From Streptomyces beigongshangae (GTDB lineage Bacteria; Actinomycetota; Actinomycetes; Streptomycetales; Streptomycetaceae), in the NCBI RefSeq assembly GCF_019710745.1, contig NZ_JAHKJW010000009.1, positions 85,136-149,135 of the forward strand: a stretch of DNA of 64,000 nucleotides. Direction: 5' to 3'. Positions 42,879 to 52,225 of the stretch are shown one piece after another. Within the stretch, counting starts at the first letter, position 1. Every line of letters begins with the position of its first letter. Position numbers and translations under genes: made by a program. Under the pieces are notes generated by a model that saw only the letters and a program-made list of their open reading frames with translations, did not search any database and was not told the DNA's origin.

Positions 42879-43405
42879 CCGCGCTCACGCCCGCCGAGGG
42901 CCTGCTGGTGCCGCCGGGGCACGGCCGTACGGTCCGGACCCCGGCCCAGCACGTGACCTTCAAGGTCACCGGCACGCACTCGCGGACGGCGTCCAGCTTC
43001 GAGGTGGTCGTGCCGCCCGGCTTCGACGTGGGCGCGCACGTCCACACGCGCAGCGAGGAGCTGTTCTACGTCCTGGAGGGCGAGCTGGACGTGCTCGCCT
43101 TCGAGCCGGTCGTCCGGACGCCCGACAACTGGCAGCGCTGGCGGTCCGGCTCGGGCGGCCGGGTGGTGCGGGCGACACCGGGCACGGTGATCGTCGTACC
43201 GCCCGGCTGCCCGCACGCGTTCGCCAATCCCACCGGGGAGCCGGCGAAGATGTTCTTCCAGGCGTCCCCGCCGCCGGACCACGAACGCTACTTCGAGGAG
43301 CTGCTGCGCATCCTGGACGAGGGAGGTCCGCCGGACCTCACGGCGATCGCCGAGCTGCGGTCACGGTACGACATCGAACAGCTGACGCCGTTGCGCCACA
43401 GGTGA
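42875..43405 (+). CDS. Cupin-fold quinone-forming monooxygenase (MomA-like)
   Basis: A 176-residue cupin: HVHTRSEELFYVLEGELDVL (metal ligands H-x-H, E) and PPGCPHAFANPTGEPAKMFF. Homologues next to rppA (MomA; SCO1208 from memory) oxidise tetrahydroxynaphthalene to flaviolin, giving the P450 its substrate. GTG start overlaps the P450 stop (GTGA). It closes the operon, which ends in a long hairpin. Confidence 0.9.
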   Translation: MTALTPAEGLLVPPGHGRTVRTPAQHVTFKVTGTHSRTASSFEVVVPPGFDVGAHVHTRSEELFYVLEGELDVLAFEPVVRTPDNWQRWRSGSGGRVVRATPGTVIVVPPGCPHAFANPTGEPAKMFFQASPPPDHERYFEELLRILDEGGPPDLTAIAELRSRYDIEQLTPLRHR

Positions 43406-43406
43406 C

Positions 43407-43453
43407 CGCGCAGTTCCCCGCGCCCCCTCCGAGGGGGCGCGGGGAACTGCGCG
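43407..43453. terminator. Long bidirectional hairpin after the rppA operon
   Basis: A 23-bp perfect stem (left arm 43407-43429, right arm 43431-43453) begins one base after the cupin stop and separates it from the convergent acyl-CoA dehydrogenase. It contains the GGGGCGCGGGGAACTGCGCG sequence that recurs elsewhere in the window. Confidence 0.85.
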
Positions 43454-43480
43454 ACCGGCCACGACGGCGCTGCGGACGGA

Positions 43481-44710
43481 CTACCGGATCGGCATGCCGG
43501 ACAGCGTGCGGGCGATGACGAGCCGCTGGATCTCGCTCGTGCCCTCGAAGATGGTGTAGATGGCCGCGTCCCGATGCATGCGCTCCACCGGGTACTCCCG
43601 CGTGTACCCGTTGCCGCCGAGGATCTGGATCGCCTGCCCGGTGACCTTCTTGGCCGTCTCGCTGGCGAACAGCTTCGACATCGAGCCCTCCGCGGAGGTG
43701 AACCGCTTCCCGCTCACCGCCATCCAGGAGGCACGCCACACCAGCAGCCGGGCCGCGTCGATCGACGTCCGCATGTCGGCGAGCTGGAAGGCCACGCCCT
43801 GGTTGTCGATGATCGGCCGCCCGAACTGCTCGCGCGTACGGGCGTAGTCGAGGGCCACCTCGTACGCGGCCCGCGCCGTGCCGACCGCCATGGCGCCGAC
43901 GGCCGGGCGGGACGCCTCGAACGTGGCCATCGCCGCGTTCTTCAGCCGCTCGCCGTTGCCCGCCTTCGCCCGCTCCCGGGCGCGGGCGAGGCGCTCGTCG
44001 AGCTTCTCCTTGCCACCGAGGAGGCAGGAGCCGGGGACCCGGACGTCCTCCAGGACTACCTCGGCGGTGTGCGAGGCGCGGATGCCGTGCTTCTTGAACT
44101 TCTGCCCCTGCGACAGGCCCGGCGTGCCCGGCGGGACGATGAAGGACGCGTGGCCCTTGGAGCCCAGCCCGGCGTCCACGACGGCCACCACGACGTGCAC
44201 GTTGGCGATGCCGCCGTTGGTCGCCCAGGTCTTCGTGCCGTTGAGGACCCACTCGTCCTTGGCCTGGTCGTACACGGCACGCGTACGCATCGAGGCCACG
44301 TCGGAGCCGGCGTCGGGCTCGGAGGAGCAGAAGGCGGCGACCTTGACGTCGTCGACGTCGCCGTACATCTGGGGGATCCAGGTGCCGATCTGCTCCTCGG
44401 TGCCGTTGGCGAGGACGCCCACGGCGGCGAGGCCGGTGCCGACGATCGACAGGGCGATGCCCGCGTCGCCCCAGAACAGCTCCTCCATGGCCATGGGGAT
44501 GCCGAGGCCGGTGGGGTCGAAGTACTGCTGGGCGTAGAAGTCCAGGGAGTAGATGCCGACCTTCGCGGCCTCCTGGATGACCGGCCAGGGAGTCTCTTCC
44601 CGCTCGTCCCATTCGGCGGCCGCGGGACGGATGACGTCGGCGGCGAAGCCGTGGATCCAGTCCCGGACCTCCTTCTGTTCGTCGTTGAGCTCCATGGTGA
44701 ACTCGGCCAT
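43481..44710 (-). CDS. Acyl-CoA dehydrogenase
   Basis: A 409-residue FAD acyl-CoA dehydrogenase: [20 protein letters not shown] and [17 protein letters not shown] in the middle domain, [25 protein letters not shown], and the C-terminal [27 protein letters not shown] with the catalytic Glu (IFEGTSE). It is close to medium/short-chain FadE enzymes. Divergent from a TetR gene; the palindrome at 44736 lies in its promoter, so repression by that TetR and release by an acyl-CoA is likely. Confidence 0.92.
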   Translation of the reverse strand: MAEFTMELNDEQKEVRDWIHGFAADVIRPAAAEWDEREETPWPVIQEAAKVGIYSLDFYAQQYFDPTGLGIPMAMEELFWGDAGIALSIVGTGLAAVGVLANGTEEQIGTWIPQMYGDVDDVKVAAFCSSEPDAGSDVASMRTRAVYDQAKDEWVLNGTKTWATNGGIANVHVVVAVVDAGLGSKGHASFIVPPGTPGLSQGQKFKKHGIRASHTAEVVLEDVRVPGSCLLGGKEKLDERLARARERAKAGNGERLKNAAMATFEASRPAVGAMAVGTARAAYEVALDYARTREQFGRPIIDNQGVAFQLADMRTSIDAARLLVWRASWMAVSGKRFTSAEGSMSKLFASETAKKVTGQAIQILGGNGYTREYPVERMHRDAAIYTIFEGTSEIQRLVIARTLSGMPIR

Positions 44711-44735
44711 GACCCCTCCAGGGCTGCACTTACAT

Positions 44736-44750
44736 GTTACTTGCGGTAAC
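44736..44750. promoter_or_regulatory. TetR-type operator between acyl-CoA dehydrogenase and TetR gene
   Basis: GTTAC-TTGCG-GTAAC is a perfect inverted repeat 26 bases upstream of the dehydrogenase start. A degenerate second copy (GTTAC-N9-GTAA) follows at about 44758, and GTTACGTTGCG occurs at about 44833 near the TetR start. Confidence 0.6.
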
Positions 44751-44879
44751 CGTAGCCTGTTACCGGCCAGTAGTAAAAGTCAACTCCCCGTTCCTGCTCG
44801 GCAGCCCGTTCGAGGCCCCCTGCGCCGCGGGTGTTACGTTGCGCAGGCGTCACCGAATCAGCACGGGTGGGGAGAGCTC

Positions 44880-45524
44880 ATGGACACCACGCAGCGGACC
44901 GATCAGCAGAGGTCTGCCGACCGCCGACGGCGCGAGCTGCTGGAGGCCGCCGACCGGGTGGTGCTCCGCGACGGCCCGGGGGCCTCGATGAACGCCATCG
45001 CGGCGGAGGCGGGCATCACCAAGCCGATCCTCTACCGCCACTTCGGTGACAAGGGCGGACTCTACGCCGCCCTCGCCAAGCGGCACACCGACGCCCTGCT
45101 CGGAGCGCTGCGCGCCGCGCTGGACGCGCCCGCCGAGCGCCGGGAGCGCGTGGAGGCCACGCTCGACACCTACCTCGCGGCCATCGAGGCGCGCCCCCAG
45201 GTGTACCGCTTCCTGATGCATCCCTCGGAGGGCGGCCCGCAGGGCGACCGGGGCTTCGACGTGGGGGCGTACTCCTTCCCGCTGCTGCGCCGTATGGGCG
45301 AGGAGCTCGCCGACGTCATCGAGGAACGGGTCGACCTCGGCCCGGACGGCCAGCAGCTGGCCCGTGTCTGGGGCCACGGCATCGTCGGCATGATGCACGC
45401 GGCGGGCGACTGGTGGCTGGGCGAACGCCCCTGCTCCCGCCCCGAACTGGTCCGCGCCCTGGCCGACCTCCTCTGGGGCCGCCTGGCGGCGGCGGGCGAC
45501 AAGGCGGGCGGCCCGAGCTTCTGA
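44880..45524 (+). CDS. TetR-family transcriptional regulator
   Basis: A 214-residue TetR protein. The helix-turn-helix is about 15-62 (ELLEAADRVVLRDGPGASMNAIAAEAGITKPILYRHFGDKGGLYAALAKRH). A helical ligand domain follows, with a C-terminal MMHAAGDWWLGERP. GGGGAG precedes the ATG. It is divergent from the acyl-CoA dehydrogenase and is expected to repress it through the GTTAC-N5-GTAAC palindrome. Confidence 0.92.
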   Translation: MDTTQRTDQQRSADRRRRELLEAADRVVLRDGPGASMNAIAAEAGITKPILYRHFGDKGGLYAALAKRHTDALLGALRAALDAPAERRERVEATLDTYLAAIEARPQVYRFLMHPSEGGPQGDRGFDVGAYSFPLLRRMGEELADVIEERVDLGPDGQQLARVWGHGIVGMMHAAGDWWLGERPCSRPELVRALADLLWGRLAAAGDKAGGPSF

Positions 45525-45551
45525 CCCCCACACCCAGGGGCGCGGTCCTTC

Positions 45552-45667
45552 AGGGGCGCGGGGAACGGCGCAGTCTTTTGCTTTTGAGGGGCGCGGGGAA
45601 CGGCGCGATCTTTCAAGGCCGCGGGGAACTGCGCAGTCTTTCAGGGGCGCGGGGAACTGCGCGATCA
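45552..45667. repeat. Four imperfect copies of a GGGGCGCGGGGAACTGCGC-type unit
   Basis: Units of about 25-28 bases start near 45552, 45587, 45615 and 45643 in the convergent gap between the TetR and deformylase genes. Each ends in CAGTCTTT or CGATC-like sequence. The same core sits in hairpins at 43440 and 61470, so it is a chromosomal repeat family. Confidence 0.8.
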
Positions 45668-45699
45668 GCCACGGCGAACCCGCAGCCGCCCACGAACCC

Positions 45700-46269
45700 T
45701 CACCCCCCGCCCCCACTCCCCCCGCTCCCCCCACTCCCCCAAGCGGCGCGCCCCACCTGCCACATCACCTTCCGCCGCCGCCACCCCGTCACCCGGTCCA
45801 CGTACAGCCCACCGCCGAGGTGATCGCACTCGTGCTGGAGGCACCGGGCGAACCACCCGCTCCCGTGCACCCGCACCGGCGCCCCGTCCAGGTCCACCCC
45901 CTCCACCACGGCGTGGTCGTACCGCTCGGTGCCCGCCTCGAGTCCCGGCAGCGACAGGCACCCCTCGGGCCCCCGCAGCACCAGCCCGTCCGCCTCGACG
46001 AGCCGCGGGTTCACCACGTGCCCCACGTGCCGCCGGTCCTCGTCGTCGGGGCAGTCGTACACGAAGACCCGCAGCGGCTCACCGACCTGGTTCGCGGCGA
46101 GCCCGACCCCCTGCGCCGCGTACATGGTCGAGAACATGTTCTCGACCAGCAGCGCGAGTCGGGGACCGAACTCCGTGACTTCTTCACAAGGTGTGCGCAA
46201 CACGGGGTCGCCGAGCAGGGACAGGGGCAGAACGCGCCCTCGGGCGCCGGGGATCGAGCCGTGTCGCAT
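45700..46269 (-). CDS. def: Peptide deformylase
   Basis: A 189-residue deformylase with all three motifs: GVGLAANQ, EGCLSLPG (Cys ligand) and QHECDHLGG (His ligands and Glu). It removes the formyl group from new proteins. The C-terminal end is a Gly/Ser run (GSGGSGGSGGGG). No ribosome site precedes the ATG at 46269, but TACCCT lies seven bases upstream, which fits a leaderless message. It is divergent from murT. Confidence 0.92.
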   Translation of the reverse strand: MRHGSIPGARGRVLPLSLLGDPVLRTPCEEVTEFGPRLALLVENMFSTMYAAQGVGLAANQVGEPLRVFVYDCPDDEDRRHVGHVVNPRLVEADGLVLRGPEGCLSLPGLEAGTERYDHAVVEGVDLDGAPVRVHGSGWFARCLQHECDHLGGGLYVDRVTGWRRRKVMWQVGRAAWGSGGSGGSGGGG

Positions 46270-46412
46270 GGCCGCAAGGGTACGGTCCTCACTGTCGCGC
46301 GGGCACCGGAGCGGTGCCGCGGTTCGGGCCTGCGAGTGGATCTCGATAGGCTGAGGGCCAGTCGTTGCCGGGGGCAGTGCGCGGCGCCGTACGCAAGGAG
46401 GATCGAGAACTG

Positions 46413-47651
46413 ATGGCAGGCAACTCGGACCCGCTGTCACCGCGGGCCAAGCTCGCCGTGACAGCGGGCAAAGCGGTCGCGGCGGCATCACGTGCCGCGG
46501 GCCGCGGCAGCGGATCGGTGATCGGCGGCCGGGTGGCACTCAAACTCGACCCCGACCTGCTGGCCAGGCTGGCCCAGCACCTGGACGTCATCCTGGTGTC
46601 GGCCACCAACGGCAAGACGACCACGACCCGGCTGATCGCCGAGGCGCTGCGGGCCGCGGGCCCCGTCGTCTCGAACGCGCTGGGCGCGAACATGCCCGCC
46701 GGCATCACCTCGGCGCTGGCCGGTGGCTCCGACTCGCGGTTCGCCGTCATCGAGGTCGACGAGAAGTACCTGTCCGGAGTGGCGCGGGACACGGATCCCA
46801 AGTGCATCGCCCTGCTCAACCTCTCGCGCGACCAGCTCGACCGCGCCGCCGAGACCCGCATGATGGCCGAGCACTGGCGCGAGGGCCTCGCCGGGTCCAA
46901 GGCCGTCGTGGTCGCGAACGCCGACGACCCGCTGGTCGTCTGGGCCGCCTCCTCCTCACCGAACGTGGTGTGGGTGGCCGCCGGCCAGATGTGGAAGGAC
47001 GACGCCTGGTCCTGCCCGTCCTGCGGCGGTGTGATGCAGCGCCCCGGCGACGACTGGTTCTGCGGCGAGTGCGGTTTCCGCCGCCCCACGCCGACCTGGG
47101 CGCTCTCCGGGGACCACGTCCTCGACCCGCACGGTTCGGCCTGGCCGATCCACCTCCAGCTGCCGGGCCGCGCCAACAAGGCCAACGCCGCCTCGTCGGC
47201 GGCCGTCGCCGCGGTCTTCGGCGTACCGCCGCAGGTCGCCCTGGAGCGCATGTACCAGGTGCAGGCCGTGGCCGGGCGCTACGACGTCGTGCAGTTCATG
47301 CAGCGCGACCTGCGGCTGCTGCTCGCCAAGAACCCGGCGGGCTGGCTGGAGACGTTCTCCCTGATCGATCCGCCGCCGACCCCGGTGATCCTGTCGGTGA
47401 ACGCGCGCGGCGCCGACGGCACCGACACCTCCTGGCTGTGGGACGTCGACTACACCCGGCTCACCGGCCACCCGCTCTTCGTGCTCGGCGACCGCAAGCT
47501 CGACCTGGCCGTGCGCCTGGAGGTCGCGAACCAGTCGTTCCAGGTGTGCGAGAACCTCGACCAGGCCGTGCAGCTCGCGCCGCCCGGCCGGATCGAGGTC
47601 ATCGCCAACTACACCGCTTTCCAGGACTTGAGGCGTCGTGTCGGCAACTGA
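46413..47651 (+). CDS. murT: Lipid II isoglutaminyl synthase subunit MurT
   Basis: A 412-residue Mur-ligase-like protein. The ATP-binding loop is SATNGKTTTTR (about 65) and a four-Cys zinc ribbon (CPSCGG, then CGECG) lies near residues 205-230, a feature special to MurT. A C-terminal DUF1727 domain follows. With GatD it amidates the alpha-carboxyl of D-Glu in lipid II. AAGGAGG lies 11 bases before the ATG; gatD starts 19 bases after the stop. Confidence 0.94.
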   Translation: MAGNSDPLSPRAKLAVTAGKAVAAASRAAGRGSGSVIGGRVALKLDPDLLARLAQHLDVILVSATNGKTTTTRLIAEALRAAGPVVSNALGANMPAGITSALAGGSDSRFAVIEVDEKYLSGVARDTDPKCIALLNLSRDQLDRAAETRMMAEHWREGLAGSKAVVVANADDPLVVWAASSSPNVVWVAAGQMWKDDAWSCPSCGGVMQRPGDDWFCGECGFRRPTPTWALSGDHVLDPHGSAWPIHLQLPGRANKANAASSAAVAAVFGVPPQVALERMYQVQAVAGRYDVVQFMQRDLRLLLAKNPAGWLETFSLIDPPPTPVILSVNARGADGTDTSWLWDVDYTRLTGHPLFVLGDRKLDLAVRLEVANQSFQVCENLDQAVQLAPPGRIEVIANYTAFQDLRRRVGN

Positions 47652-47670
47652 ACACCGGAGGACGAAGAGA

Positions 47671-48399
47671 ATGAGCGACAACAGCCTGCGGCTGGTGTGG
47701 ATCTATCCGGACCTGCTGAGCACGTACGGCGACCAGGGCAACGCGCTCGTCGTCGAGCGCCGGGCCCGTCAGCGCGGTCTCGACGTGGCCCGTCTCGACG
47801 TACGCAGCGACCAGCCGATCCCCACCTCCGGGGACATCTACCTCATCGGCGGCGGCGAGGACCGGCCGCAGCGGCTCGCGGCCGAGCGGCTGCGCCGCGA
47901 CGGCGGCCTGGAGCGCGCGGTCGGCAACGGCGCGATCGTCTTCTCGGTGTGCGCCGGCTACCAGATCCTCGGCCACGAGTTCATCAACGACCTCGGCCAG
48001 CGCGAGCCCGGCCTCGGCCTGCTCGACGTGCACTCCACGCGCGGCGAGGGCGAGCGGTGCGTCGGTGACGTGCTGGGCGACATCGACGCGCGCCTGGGGC
48101 TGCCCCCGCTGACCGGCTTCGAGAACCACCAGGGCGTCACCCACCTCGGCCCCACCGCCCGCCCCCTGGCGAACGTCCGCCTGGGCAAGGGCAACGGCAC
48201 GGGCGACGGCACGGAGGGCGCGTACAACGACACGGTCTTCGGTACGTACATGCACGGGCCGGTGCTCGCGCGGAACCCGCTGATCGCCGATCTGCTGCTC
48301 AAGCTGGCACTCGACGTCAACGCGCTGCCGCCGATCGACGACCGGTGGTACGAGGCGCTGCGCTCCGAGCGCATCTCGGCTGCTCAGCAGCCCGCCTGA
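47671..48399 (+). CDS. gatD: Lipid II isoglutaminyl synthase glutaminase subunit GatD
   Basis: A 242-residue class I-like glutamine amidotransferase (CobB/CobQ type). The nucleophile Cys is in VCAGYQILG (about 94) and the His in GTYMHGPVLA (about 195). It supplies ammonia to MurT. A GGAGG nine bases before the ATG at 47671 decides the start over an upstream in-frame codon. Confidence 0.94.
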   Translation: MSDNSLRLVWIYPDLLSTYGDQGNALVVERRARQRGLDVARLDVRSDQPIPTSGDIYLIGGGEDRPQRLAAERLRRDGGLERAVGNGAIVFSVCAGYQILGHEFINDLGQREPGLGLLDVHSTRGEGERCVGDVLGDIDARLGLPPLTGFENHQGVTHLGPTARPLANVRLGKGNGTGDGTEGAYNDTVFGTYMHGPVLARNPLIADLLLKLALDVNALPPIDDRWYEALRSERISAAQQPA

Positions 48400-48563
48400 C
48401 GCCGGAGCGCGGCCCATCCGACGACGTGCCCGCTCACCTGTGCGGGCACGTCCAGCAGGCGGACGCGGGATACGGATCCGCCCCCTGCCGCCGGTAGGGT
48501 GGCGGCGTCCTGCCGGACAGCGCGGTCCGGTCCCCGGTCCACGTTGAGAAGGTATTCCGGACT

Positions 48564-49589
48564 ATGCGTATTGGTGTGCTCACGTCCGGCGGCGACTGCC
48601 CCGGTCTGAATGCCGTCATCCGGTCCGTCGTACACCGCGCCGTCGTCGACCACGGCGACGAGGTCATCGGCTTCCGGGACGGCTGGAAGGGCCTCCTGGA
48701 GGGCGACTACCTCAAGCTCGACCTCGACGCGGTGAGCGGCATCCTGGCCCGCGGCGGCACGATGCTCGGTTCCTCCCGGGTCCAGCCCGCGCACCTGCGG
48801 GACGGCGTGGAGCGGGCCAGGGGCCATGTCGAGGAGCTCGGGCTCGACGCGATCATCCCGATCGGCGGCGAGGGCACGCTCAAGGCGGCCCGCCTCCTGT
48901 CGGACAGCGGCCTGCCGATCGTCGGCGTGCCGAAGACCATCGACAACGACATCGCCGTCACCGACGTCACCTTCGGTTTCGACACGGCCGTGGGGGTCGC
49001 CACCGAGGCCCTCGACCGGCTCAAGACCACCGCCGAGTCGCACCAGCGCGTCCTGATCGTCGAGGTCATGGGCCGCCACACCGGCTGGATCGCGCTGCAC
49101 TCCGGCATGGCCGCGGGCGCCCACGCGATCGTCGTGCCGGAACGGCCCTTCGACATCGCCGAGCTGGCCGCCAAGGTCGGCGAGCGCTTCTCGGCGGGCA
49201 AGAAGTTCGCCATCGTCGTCGCCGCGGAGGGCGCGAAGCCCCGCGAGGGCACGATGAGTTACGACGAGGGCCGCAAGGACGTCTACGGGCACGAGCGGTT
49301 CGCGGGCATCGCCCGGCAGCTCTCCATCGAGCTGGAGGAGCGCCTCGGCAAGGAGGCCCGGCCGGTGATCCTCGGGCACGTGCAGCGCGGGGGCACGCCG
49401 ACCGCGTACGACCGCGTCCTCGCGACCCGGTTCGGGTGGCACGCGGTGGAGGCCGTGCACCGGGGCGAGTTCGGCAACATGACCGCGCTGCGGGGGACGG
49501 ACATCGTGATGGTGTCGCTCGCGGAGGCGGTGGAGACGCTGAAGACCGTTCCGCAGGAGCGGTACGCCGAGGCGGAGTGCGTGCTCTAG
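48564..49589 (+). CDS. pfkA: 6-phosphofructokinase
   Basis: A 341-residue phosphofructokinase: TSGGDCPGLNAVIR, then GGEGTLKAARLL, PKTIDNDI, EVMGRHTGWIALHSGMAAGA and GHVQRGGTPTAYDR. GGEGTLK instead of GGDGS marks the actinobacterial group III enzymes; the Gly-Glu-Gly-Thr-Leu-Lys form in Streptomyces is generally ATP-dependent, while pyrophosphate enzymes have Asp and Lys at other positions. Streptomyces carry several PFK genes; this would be one glycolytic copy. Confidence 0.93.
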   Translation: MRIGVLTSGGDCPGLNAVIRSVVHRAVVDHGDEVIGFRDGWKGLLEGDYLKLDLDAVSGILARGGTMLGSSRVQPAHLRDGVERARGHVEELGLDAIIPIGGEGTLKAARLLSDSGLPIVGVPKTIDNDIAVTDVTFGFDTAVGVATEALDRLKTTAESHQRVLIVEVMGRHTGWIALHSGMAAGAHAIVVPERPFDIAELAAKVGERFSAGKKFAIVVAAEGAKPREGTMSYDEGRKDVYGHERFAGIARQLSIELEERLGKEARPVILGHVQRGGTPTAYDRVLATRFGWHAVEAVHRGEFGNMTALRGTDIVMVSLAEAVETLKTVPQERYAEAECVL

Positions 49590-49647
49590 GGGCGTCGTCG
49601 GCCACCGGTTCGTCGTAGCTGGTCGCGCGGTTCCCCGCACCCCCGGC

Positions 49648-49674
49648 GGGGGCGCCCCTGACGGGAGCGCCCCC
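49648..49674 (+). terminator. Hairpin after phosphofructokinase gene
   Basis: GGGGGCGC-CCC and GGG-A-GCGCCCCC pair with one bulge around a TGAC loop, about 60 bases after the stop. Confidence 0.55.
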
Positions 49675-49754
49675 GGTCGTGGATCCGGCCGGGGGCGGTT
49701 CTAGTCTGGGTGGGGACAGACAGCGCTCAACCAGTACGAAACAGGAGCCGGCGG

Positions 49755-50705
49755 ATGGATCACAGCGGGCACGGCACTTCCATGGAGCTGCCGCCGTTCA
49801 CGCTGGGGCGGGGACTGGAGTGGTCCCCGGACCCGTTCTTCCTCGTCGCCTGCCTGGTGGGGCTCGCCCTGTACGGGTGGGGCGTGCTGCGGCTGGTGCG
49901 GCGCGGTGACGCGTGGCCGGCCGGACGGACCGTCGCGTTCGTCGCCGGTGTCCTGAGCGTGCTGCTCGTGCTCTGCACCGGACTGAACGACTACGGCATG
50001 GTCATGTTCAGCGTGCACATGGTGCAGCACATGGTGATCAGCATGCTGTCGCCCATCCTGCTCCTGCTCGGCGCGCCGATCACCCTCGCACTGCGCGCCC
50101 TGCCGACCGCCGGACGCGGGCGCAAGGGGCCGCGCGAAGTGCTCCTGATGCTCCTGCACAGCAGGTACATGAAGGTCGTCACGCACCCGGCCTTCACGAT
50201 CCCGCTGTTCATCGCCAGCCTGTACGCGCTGTACTTCTCCCCCGTCTTCGACTTCCTGATGGGGTCGAAGGCCGGCCACATCGCGATGATGTGCCACTTC
50301 CTCGCCGTCGGCCTGGTGTTCTTCTGGCCGATCATGGGCGTCGACCCCGGTCCGCACCGGCCGGGGTACCTGATGCGGATGCTGGAGCTGTTCGCCGGCA
50401 TGCCGTTCCACGCGTTCTTCGGCATCGCGCTGATGATGGCGTCCGGGCCGATGGTCTCGACGTACGAGAACCCGCCCGCCTCGCTGGGCATCGACGCCCT
50501 CGCCGACCAGACCGCGGCCGGCGGGATCGCCTGGGCGTTCAGCGAGATCCCGTCCGTGCTCGTGCTGCTGGCGCTGCTCTTCCAGTGGTACCGCTCCGAG
50601 GAGCGGCAGGCGCGGCGCTCGGACCGGGCCGCGGACCGTGACGGCGACAAGGAACTGGAGGCGTACAACGCCTATCTGGCCACACTGAACGCACGCGGTC
50701 GCTGA
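49755..50705 (+). CDS. Cytochrome c oxidase assembly protein, CtaG (caa3) family
   Basis: A 316-residue polytopic membrane protein with about seven spans and the CtaG family motifs MVMFSVHMVQHMVISMLSP and GLVFFWPIMGVDPGPHRPGYLMRMLELFAGMPFHAFFG. His and Met residues may handle copper for the oxidase CuA/CuB sites. CAGGAG precedes the ATG at 49755 by six to nine bases. Confidence 0.92.
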   Translation: MDHSGHGTSMELPPFTLGRGLEWSPDPFFLVACLVGLALYGWGVLRLVRRGDAWPAGRTVAFVAGVLSVLLVLCTGLNDYGMVMFSVHMVQHMVISMLSPILLLLGAPITLALRALPTAGRGRKGPREVLLMLLHSRYMKVVTHPAFTIPLFIASLYALYFSPVFDFLMGSKAGHIAMMCHFLAVGLVFFWPIMGVDPGPHRPGYLMRMLELFAGMPFHAFFGIALMMASGPMVSTYENPPASLGIDALADQTAAGGIAWAFSEIPSVLVLLALLFQWYRSEERQARRSDRAADRDGDKELEAYNAYLATLNARGR

Positions 50706-50751
50706 GTCCCTTTTCCCCTTTCCGGCACTCCGCAACCTTTGCCGTTTTCCC

Positions 50752-50782
50752 TTGACTGAAAGCCTTTTCCATTCAGTAGCAT
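50752..50782 (+). promoter_or_regulatory. Candidate promoter of DUF6777 lipoprotein gene
   Basis: TTGACT (50752-50757) and TAGCAT (50777-50782) with a 19-base spacer lie in an AT-rich stretch 60 bases before the gene. A CTGAA-N11-TTCAG inverted repeat overlaps the spacer. Confidence 0.4.
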
Positions 50783-50842
50783 GACGCGTGACGCCCTGCT
50801 TCCGCTCTGCAGGGTTCGGGGGAACCGCCGGGGGGAGCGGTC

Positions 50843-52192
50843 ATGACGATTCACGCATGTCCATCGGAGACCGGAAAGACCGTGGTCCGCAGGCTTGCCG
50901 TTCTGCTGGCAGCCGTATTGATCCTCGGCGGATGCACCACGGGACAGCGCCAGCTCGCGGTGAAGGCCGTGGCGGCGGGAACACCGTCACTCGCACCTTT
51001 CTTCGAAGAGGACGGGACGCTGGGCAGGGACCGCGCGGAAGTCAGGTCCGCGCGGCCGCACAGCGGCCTGCAGCAGGGAAACACCCCTGGTCTGTACGGG
51101 GGCACACGGAAACAGCGGGTCTGCGACATCGACCGGCTCAAGGATTTCCTCACACATCCCAGGAACAAACAGAAAGCCCGGGAATGGGCGCGGATCACGG
51201 GCATTGCACCCGATCGGATCGGGGAGTACATCGACGGCCTCACGCCGGTTCTGCTCCGTCACGACACCCTCGTGAAGAACCATGACTACAAGAAGGGCGA
51301 AGCGGTCCCCTACGACTCATTGCTGCAGGCCGGGATCGCGGTATTGGTGGACGCCCAGGGGCTTCCCGCCGTGAAGTGCTCCTGCGGAAATCCGCTGAAA
51401 TCCTTCGACGGGAACCCCGAGAGGATCTCGGTCGGGTTCGAGGACGGCAACAAGAGGTGGAGCGGCTACGACGAGTCCCGCGTGGTGACCGTCGAGCCCG
51501 CGCCGCGGCCGCTGGAGCGGATCGCGCTCCTGGACGTGGACGACCCCGGTACGGCCATCACCCGGCCCGTCGGCACCACGGGCGGGCAGGACGGCACGTT
51601 CGACGCGACGGCGGAGCGGGCCGTGCCGGCCGTGGCGGGGCAGACCTTCGGCGAGGTGAGCATGGAGCTCTCCGCGCGGGGACTGGCCGTGGCGTACCCC
51701 GGCGAGCTGCCACCGGAGGACGCGCGGGTGACGGGCTCCGACCCGGCGCAGGGGACGCCGTTGCCGTTCGGGGCGACGGTGACGCTGAGCGTGGCCGGGT
51801 CCGACGGCACGGTCTCCGGTTCCGGTACACCCACCGATCCGTCGTCCCCCGCGGAGGAGCCGGGCACGGACCCGCCGTCGCCGTCCGGGCCCACCACGGA
51901 CGAACCGCCGACGGACGTACCCACGAAGGACGACCCGGTGACGGGCGGGCCCACGACCGCCGGGCCCACGACCGCCGGACCGACCACGGGCGGCCCGGCC
52001 ACGGAGCCCACGACGGACGACCCGCCGACGCCGGCCCTGTCGTCGGGTACGCCGTCCACGACCGGGTCCACGACCGCCGGGGCCACGTCCGCTGGGCCCT
52101 CCCCGGTGGAGCCCACGCTCAGCGGATCCGTGCCGGGCGAACCCGTCCCGCCCGGCGGGACCGACGGGGGGACGGACCGGATCCCGGTCTAG
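50843..52192 (+). CDS. DUF6777/PASTA-domain lipoprotein
   Basis: A 449-residue exported lipoprotein (lipobox LGGC at about 31). Residues about 90-195 form a DUF6777 domain (QRVCDIDRLKDFLTHPRNKQKAREWARITG, then LPAVKCSCGNPL). A PASTA domain follows (about 260-320), then a long Thr/Pro/Gly-rich low-complexity tail (GPTTAGPTTAGPTTGG). PASTA domains bind peptidoglycan fragments, and the gene sits 33 bases before a Ser/Thr kinase, so it may be its extracellular partner (inference). Confidence 0.85.
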   Translation: MTIHACPSETGKTVVRRLAVLLAAVLILGGCTTGQRQLAVKAVAAGTPSLAPFFEEDGTLGRDRAEVRSARPHSGLQQGNTPGLYGGTRKQRVCDIDRLKDFLTHPRNKQKAREWARITGIAPDRIGEYIDGLTPVLLRHDTLVKNHDYKKGEAVPYDSLLQAGIAVLVDAQGLPAVKCSCGNPLKSFDGNPERISVGFEDGNKRWSGYDESRVVTVEPAPRPLERIALLDVDDPGTAITRPVGTTGGQDGTFDATAERAVPAVAGQTFGEVSMELSARGLAVAYPGELPPEDARVTGSDPAQGTPLPFGATVTLSVAGSDGTVSGSGTPTDPSSPAEEPGTDPPSPSGPTTDEPPTDVPTKDDPVTGGPTTAGPTTAGPTTGGPATEPTTDDPPTPALSSGTPSTTGSTTAGATSAGPSPVEPTLSGSVPGEPVPPGGTDGGTDRIPV

Positions 52193-52225
52193 GCCCGCAC
52201 GGAGCAGACCCCGGGAGTGATCCGG

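Noticed and set aside
45552..45667. Possible CRISPR or integron array at the four-copy repeat
   Set aside because: Copies are imperfect, spacers are almost absent and the same core occurs in terminators elsewhere.
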